From assembly GCA_020723105.1 (NCBI GenBank), contig DYJL01000003.1:62001-126000 (forward strand): a stretch of DNA of 64,000 nt, in the 5' to 3' direction. Numbering within the stretch: the stretch's first letter is position 1; every line of letters starts with the position of its first letter. The notes under the pieces were generated by a model that saw only the letters and a program-made list of their open reading frames with translations, made no database searches and was not told the origin of the DNA. This stretch comes from Nitrospira japonica. GTDB lineage: Bacteria > Nitrospirota > Thermodesulfovibrionia > UBA6902. Shown here one piece after another: positions 60,455 through 64,000 of this stretch. The position numbers and the translations under genes were made by a program.

Positions 60455-60482
60455 TATGATTCTGTTTATAAATAGAATCATA
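60455..60482. promoter_or_regulatory. Inverted repeat next to sigma-54 promoter
   Basis: TATGATTCT-N10-AGAATCATA. Confidence 0.6.
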
Positions 60483-60494
60483 TAGTTATATTTA

Positions 60495-60510
60495 TGGCAT
60501 AAAGTTTGCA
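60495..60510 (+). promoter_or_regulatory. Sigma-54 (-24/-12) promoter
   Basis: TGGCATAAAGTTTGCA; GG-N10-GC spacing. Confidence 0.8.
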
Positions 60511-60551
60511 TTATACATTTTATGTCACTTTATCAACATAAAGGAGGCCAT

Positions 60552-61226
60552 ATGAATAAAATTATGTCACTAATCGTTGTAGTAATACTCGGATTAGTTT
60601 TAAACGGATGGGCCATTCCCATAGTTGGAGATACTGCAAATTCAACAGGAAATCTTGGCAATTTTTCCGGAAGTTTTACATATTCATTTACAAATGATAC
60701 TTCGGCAACAATCGTTGTGAATCTCACAAATACTTCTCCTGCAGCTAATGGAGGCTATCTTACAGCGTTTGCCTTTAATAATCCAAACAATTCTATAACA
60801 AACGCATCACTCTTGAGCACTTCAGCGAGCTTTGGTCTTATTGGAACCCCGGATTTTAATAACACAATTCCCGCAAATCCCTTTGGTGATTTTGATGTTG
60901 GATCCTCAATAACCAGTTCATGGTTAGGGGGTGGACGCCCTCTCAGCGGGATAGCTGTTGGTAATTCAAGCACTTTTACCTTTTTCCTGACAGGCTCCGG
61001 ATTTAGCAGCTTGACAACTCAAGACTTCATTGACGAATTGACATCATCTCCTTCCGGACAGAACTACTGGTTTGCAGCCCGCTTCCGCGGCTTTGACAAC
61101 GGAGGGAGTGATAAAGTACCTGGGGTACCAGTTGAGACCCCACCGATTCCAGAACCCTCAACCATTATTTTGCTTGCTACCGGCATAATGGGATTGCTCC
61201 TTTTTAGGAAAAAATTAGCGAAATAA
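60552..61226 (+). CDS. PEP-CTERM sorting-signal protein
   Basis: AAGGAGG RBS; signal peptide; C-terminal IPEPSTIILLATGIMGLLLFRKKLAK. Confidence 0.9.
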   Translation: MNKIMSLIVVVILGLVLNGWAIPIVGDTANSTGNLGNFSGSFTYSFTNDTSATIVVNLTNTSPAANGGYLTAFAFNNPNNSITNASLLSTSASFGLIGTPDFNNTIPANPFGDFDVGSSITSSWLGGGRPLSGIAVGNSSTFTFFLTGSGFSSLTTQDFIDELTSSPSGQNYWFAARFRGFDNGGSDKVPGVPVETPPIPEPSTIILLATGIMGLLLFRKKLAK

Positions 61227-61422
61227 TTAATCAGACACTTAGCCCATCTTCCGCAGTTCAAGAGTTGAAAGTAAATTAATTCAATAGATTACGCTTCAGA
61301 TGCTGAAGAGTCCTCCACATGGCCAGAGCCGGGAAACAAACCATGATATGGGCTTGAGTCCTGTCCTGTTTCTCTCAAGTAACCGCCCGATCCTTATTTC
61401 TTCAACGAAAACTGTAAGAAGC

Positions 61423-62724
61423 CTACCTCTTTCTTAATGCTGCTTCAACTGTCTTAATAGCGCAAAACTCCCCGCACATGCTGCATACGTGCGATTCGGT
61501 CGGAGGCACTTCAGCACGCCACTGACTGACTTTATCAGGATTCAATGACAAGGCTATCTGCCCGTTCCAGTCAAGCGCCTTTCTCCTCTTTGCCATTTCA
61601 ATATCAAGATCAATTGCGCCTTTAACTCCCTTTGCTATGTCTGCAGCATGCGCTGCTATCTTTGATGCAATAACGCCTTCTTTCACATCCTCAATATTGG
61701 GAAGCCTGATGTGTTCAGCCGGTGTCACATAGCAAAGAAAATCAGCTCCGGCCGCTCCCGCGATAGCTCCCCCAATAGCAGCAGCGATATGGTCATAGCC
61801 CATTGCAATATCTGTCACAAGAGGCCCGAGAACATAGAACGGCGCTCCCTTACAAATCTCCTTCTGCATCTTGATGTTTAACTCAACCTGATTCAATGGG
61901 ACATGGCCGGGACCCTCGATAATAACCTGTACGCCTGCTTCAACTGCCCTGGCCTGTAACTCCCCGAGTGTCAGCAGTTCATCTATTTGCGTCCTGTCGG
62001 TCGCGTCTGCGAGACATCCCGGACGCGCACTATCGCCGAGGCTCAGCGTGAGATCATACTTTCTTGAAAGTTCAAGAAGCCTGTCATAATTCTCATAAAG
62101 CGGATTCTCTCTGTCATTGTAAATCATCCATTCAACAAGAAATGCGCCTCCGCGGCTGACAATATCGAGTATCCTGCCTTCGTCACGCAATGTCTCAATA
62201 GTCCTTCTCGTAAATCCGCAGTGGACCGTCACAAAATCCACACCCTGCTCAGCATGTTCTTCAATGACGGTAAAAAGGTCGTCAGCGCTCATCTTTGAAA
62301 TAGAGCCTTTCTCTTCTGCAGCCTTTGCCACAGCTTCGTAAATCGGAACTGTTCCGACTGCAACAGGTGATTTCCGCAATAGCAACTTTCTGATGTCCCT
62401 TATCGGACCCCCTGTAGAAAGATCCATCACAGCGTCCGCACCGTATTTCACAAGCACATCAAGCTTCTCCATTTCGTCTTCGAGAGAAATCCTGTCCTTC
62501 GAGGTCCCGATATTGGCGTTAATCTTTGTTCTTAATCCTCTGCCAATGCCGAGAGGCTTAATATCATGAAAAGCGTTACGCGAGATGACTGTAAAGCCAT
62601 CCGCAATGTCCTGTGATAACCTCTCCGGCTCAAGGCCATCATCAAGCGCAACCTGCTTTACCTCATCAGTGATAATACCCTTTCTTGCAAGTTCGATTCG
62701 TGTATGCTGTAATGGTTTAATCAT
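61423..62724 (-). CDS. thiC: Phosphomethylpyrimidine synthase
   Basis: GEFCAIK C-terminal cluster motif (CSMCGEFC); EGPGHVPLNQ; start at MIKPLQ. Confidence 0.95.
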   Translation of the reverse strand: MIKPLQHTRIELARKGIITDEVKQVALDDGLEPERLSQDIADGFTVISRNAFHDIKPLGIGRGLRTKINANIGTSKDRISLEDEMEKLDVLVKYGADAVMDLSTGGPIRDIRKLLLRKSPVAVGTVPIYEAVAKAAEEKGSISKMSADDLFTVIEEHAEQGVDFVTVHCGFTRRTIETLRDEGRILDIVSRGGAFLVEWMIYNDRENPLYENYDRLLELSRKYDLTLSLGDSARPGCLADATDRTQIDELLTLGELQARAVEAGVQVIIEGPGHVPLNQVELNIKMQKEICKGAPFYVLGPLVTDIAMGYDHIAAAIGGAIAGAAGADFLCYVTPAEHIRLPNIEDVKEGVIASKIAAHAADIAKGVKGAIDLDIEMAKRRKALDWNGQIALSLNPDKVSQWRAEVPPTESHVCSMCGEFCAIKTVEAALRKR

Positions 62725-64000
62725 TTTTTTTGCTCCTGATAGATTGTTTTTTAGATACAGTATATTTTCTCTTTTTCTCATGAAATAAACATGGCTGTTC
62801 TTCATGTTGCTTATAATGTTTGTTTAAACCATATTCTTCAACCAGGCATTCAGGAATTGGCAGCTTTTCCAAATTTCTTGGTTCAACTTTTATTGCTCCG
62901 GAGCCGTAACTTTTCCCGACGAGTTGTAAATTTTTTAGTGTGTCAGGATGATTTAATATCTTCCACAAACTATTTACAAATCCCTCATCTTTAGATTTTG
63001 GATAAACGCAAAGAAACCCTGTTAATGGAAGAACACCGGCAACATTTTTCACAAATCTTATATTTCTCCGGCCCAAATATGCGAACAACAACTCAGGCGT
63101 TTCTCTTTTTTCCATTCTGAACCATGGCTTCCGCTGTTTAATAAGAGGACGCTCCGGCAATCCCTCCGTCGTACCCTTTTTAAGATAGTTAAGTATTTCG
63201 GGCGGTAAGTTTTTTTCCGACGGATCAATGGAAAGAAGCAGGGTCGGTCTTGAGTCTCTTTCAAGCATCTTAATATCTTCCTGCCTAATAGTATCTCCGA
63301 TAACATCCCTTGTTCTTCCTATAGCTTGTTTTAAATACTTATAAGGAATTCGTAATTCTTCTACCTGTTTTCTTGTAAAGAAAAAAAATTTATTAGCGCC
63401 TGTGGCTATGCCTCGCATAACAGTTGCAAAATCGGCCAGATGATACTTAGAGCCGTTGTTGCTTTGGGGAAGCCTTGACAGTCCTGTGTTTAATGCTTCT
63501 TTAAGCTCTCTTTTTACTACGAATAGTGTTTTGCTGGGATAGTCGAAACGAGATGATACAAACTTAAGCAAGTCATAGGAATATCCCTGATTGACTTTCA
63601 CCCAGAAGATTTCTTTTGCGGGTTTGTCCTTTCTTATAAGAAAAACCATTGCATTGGTATCAACTTTCGGGAATGGTGTAGCGTCCTTATCGAATGTTAT
63701 TACGCTTTCAAGACAATAATTCTCTGTTATCCACTTCCACAGTTTCTTTGCGAAAGTTCCTTCGCAAGTATCCGCAGGCATTATAAAAGCAAGCCTTCCC
63801 TTGTCCTCCAATAAATGCAATGCTTGTAAAAGAAAATAAATGTGGTAACCGGCGCGGCCGTCAATGACAAAACCCGTAATTTTCGCACAAAGATGTTTAA
63901 GAAACAACTTGGTTTTTTCATCAAGCCTGTGATGCCTGATATAAGGAGGATTTGCTACGATAGCCTTGAATTTTTTATGCGGCGGTCTTTTAATAAAATC
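62717..64000 (-). CDS. Partial N6-adenine DNA methyltransferase (Eco57I/TaqI-type), N-terminus beyond window
   Basis: Frame stays open past ORF-track start to window end and includes the NPPY motif (AIVANPPYIRHHRLDEKTKLFLKHL...). Confidence 0.85.
   Translation of the reverse strand, partial: DFIKRPPHKKFKAIVANPPYIRHHRLDEKTKLFLKHLCAKITGFVIDGRAGYHIYFLLQALHLLEDKGRLAFIMPADTCEGTFAKKLWKWITENYCLESVITFDKDATPFPKVDTNAMVFLIRKDKPAKEIFWVKVNQGYSYDLLKFVSSRFDYPSKTLFVVKRELKEALNTGLSRLPQSNNGSKYHLADFATVMRGIATGANKFFFFTRKQVEELRIPYKYLKQAIGRTRDVIGDTIRQEDIKMLERDSRPTLLLSIDPSEKNLPPEILNYLKKGTTEGLPERPLIKQRKPWFRMEKRETPELLFAYLGRRNIRFVKNVAGVLPLTGFLCVYPKSKDEGFVNSLWKILNHPDTLKNLQLVGKSYGSGAIKVEPRNLEKLPIPECLVEEYGLNKHYKQHEEQPCLFHEKKRKYTVSKKQSIRSKKND

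Noticed and set aside
62717-63907. ORF-track start of the methyltransferase at 63907
   Set aside because: The frame continues upstream to the window end and contains the catalytic NPPY motif, so 63907 is an internal TTG.
1-64000. CRISPR arrays, rRNA/tRNA genes, IS transposases or prophage genes
   Set aside because: No regularly spaced direct repeats, no RNA gene signatures and no transposase/integrase ORFs were recognised on reading; tRNAscan/Infernal were not run.

Overview
This 64 kb window looks like one large extracellular-polysaccharide (EPS) locus of the PEP-CTERM/exosortase-associated type, followed by a housekeeping block. Codon use and gene order suggest a Nitrospirota/Deltaproteobacteria-like bacterium, but taxonomy is inference only. 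About 1-36 kb (minus strand) is an accessory glycan cassette: GT2 and GT4 glycosyltransferases, at least five GT-C/ArnT/TMTC-like polytopic transferases, a Wzx-type flippase, three SAM methyltransferases, two B12-binding radical SAM proteins and one SPASM-like radical SAM protein, a sulfatase, a BNR-like lipoprotein, a GH30-like hydrolase, a GMC oxidoreductase/epimerase pair, a UDP-galactopyranose-mutase-like flavoprotein, and a 686-aa protein I cannot place. About 36.5-50.3 kb carries the conserved assembly and regulation module: TIGR03015-like ATPase, outer-membrane beta-barrel, tyrosine kinase, Wzz-like protein, Wza-like export protein, EpsB-like sugar transferase, PrsT TPR protein, degenerate receiver, NtrC-like and NtrB-like two-component pair, and a LuxI/GNAT-like acyltransferase. 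Two PEP-CTERM substrates (50.9 and 60.6 kb) each have a clear -24/-12 sigma-54 promoter with an adjacent inverted repeat. No exosortase is visible in the window. From 51.5 to 64 kb come rnhB-rplS-trmD-khpA-rpsP-ffh-trxB-trxA (with no rimM), an M6 metalloprotease with three CARDB repeats, thiC, and a truncated adenine DNA methyltransferase. The most unusual signals are a dispersed palindromic repeat family (five full or partial copies) at cassette boundaries, one arm of which is translated into the N-terminus of the GH30-like enzyme; a membrane domain found both free-standing and fused to the flavoprotein; a decayed SGNH hydrolase; and the unplaced 686-aa protein coupled to a radical SAM gene.
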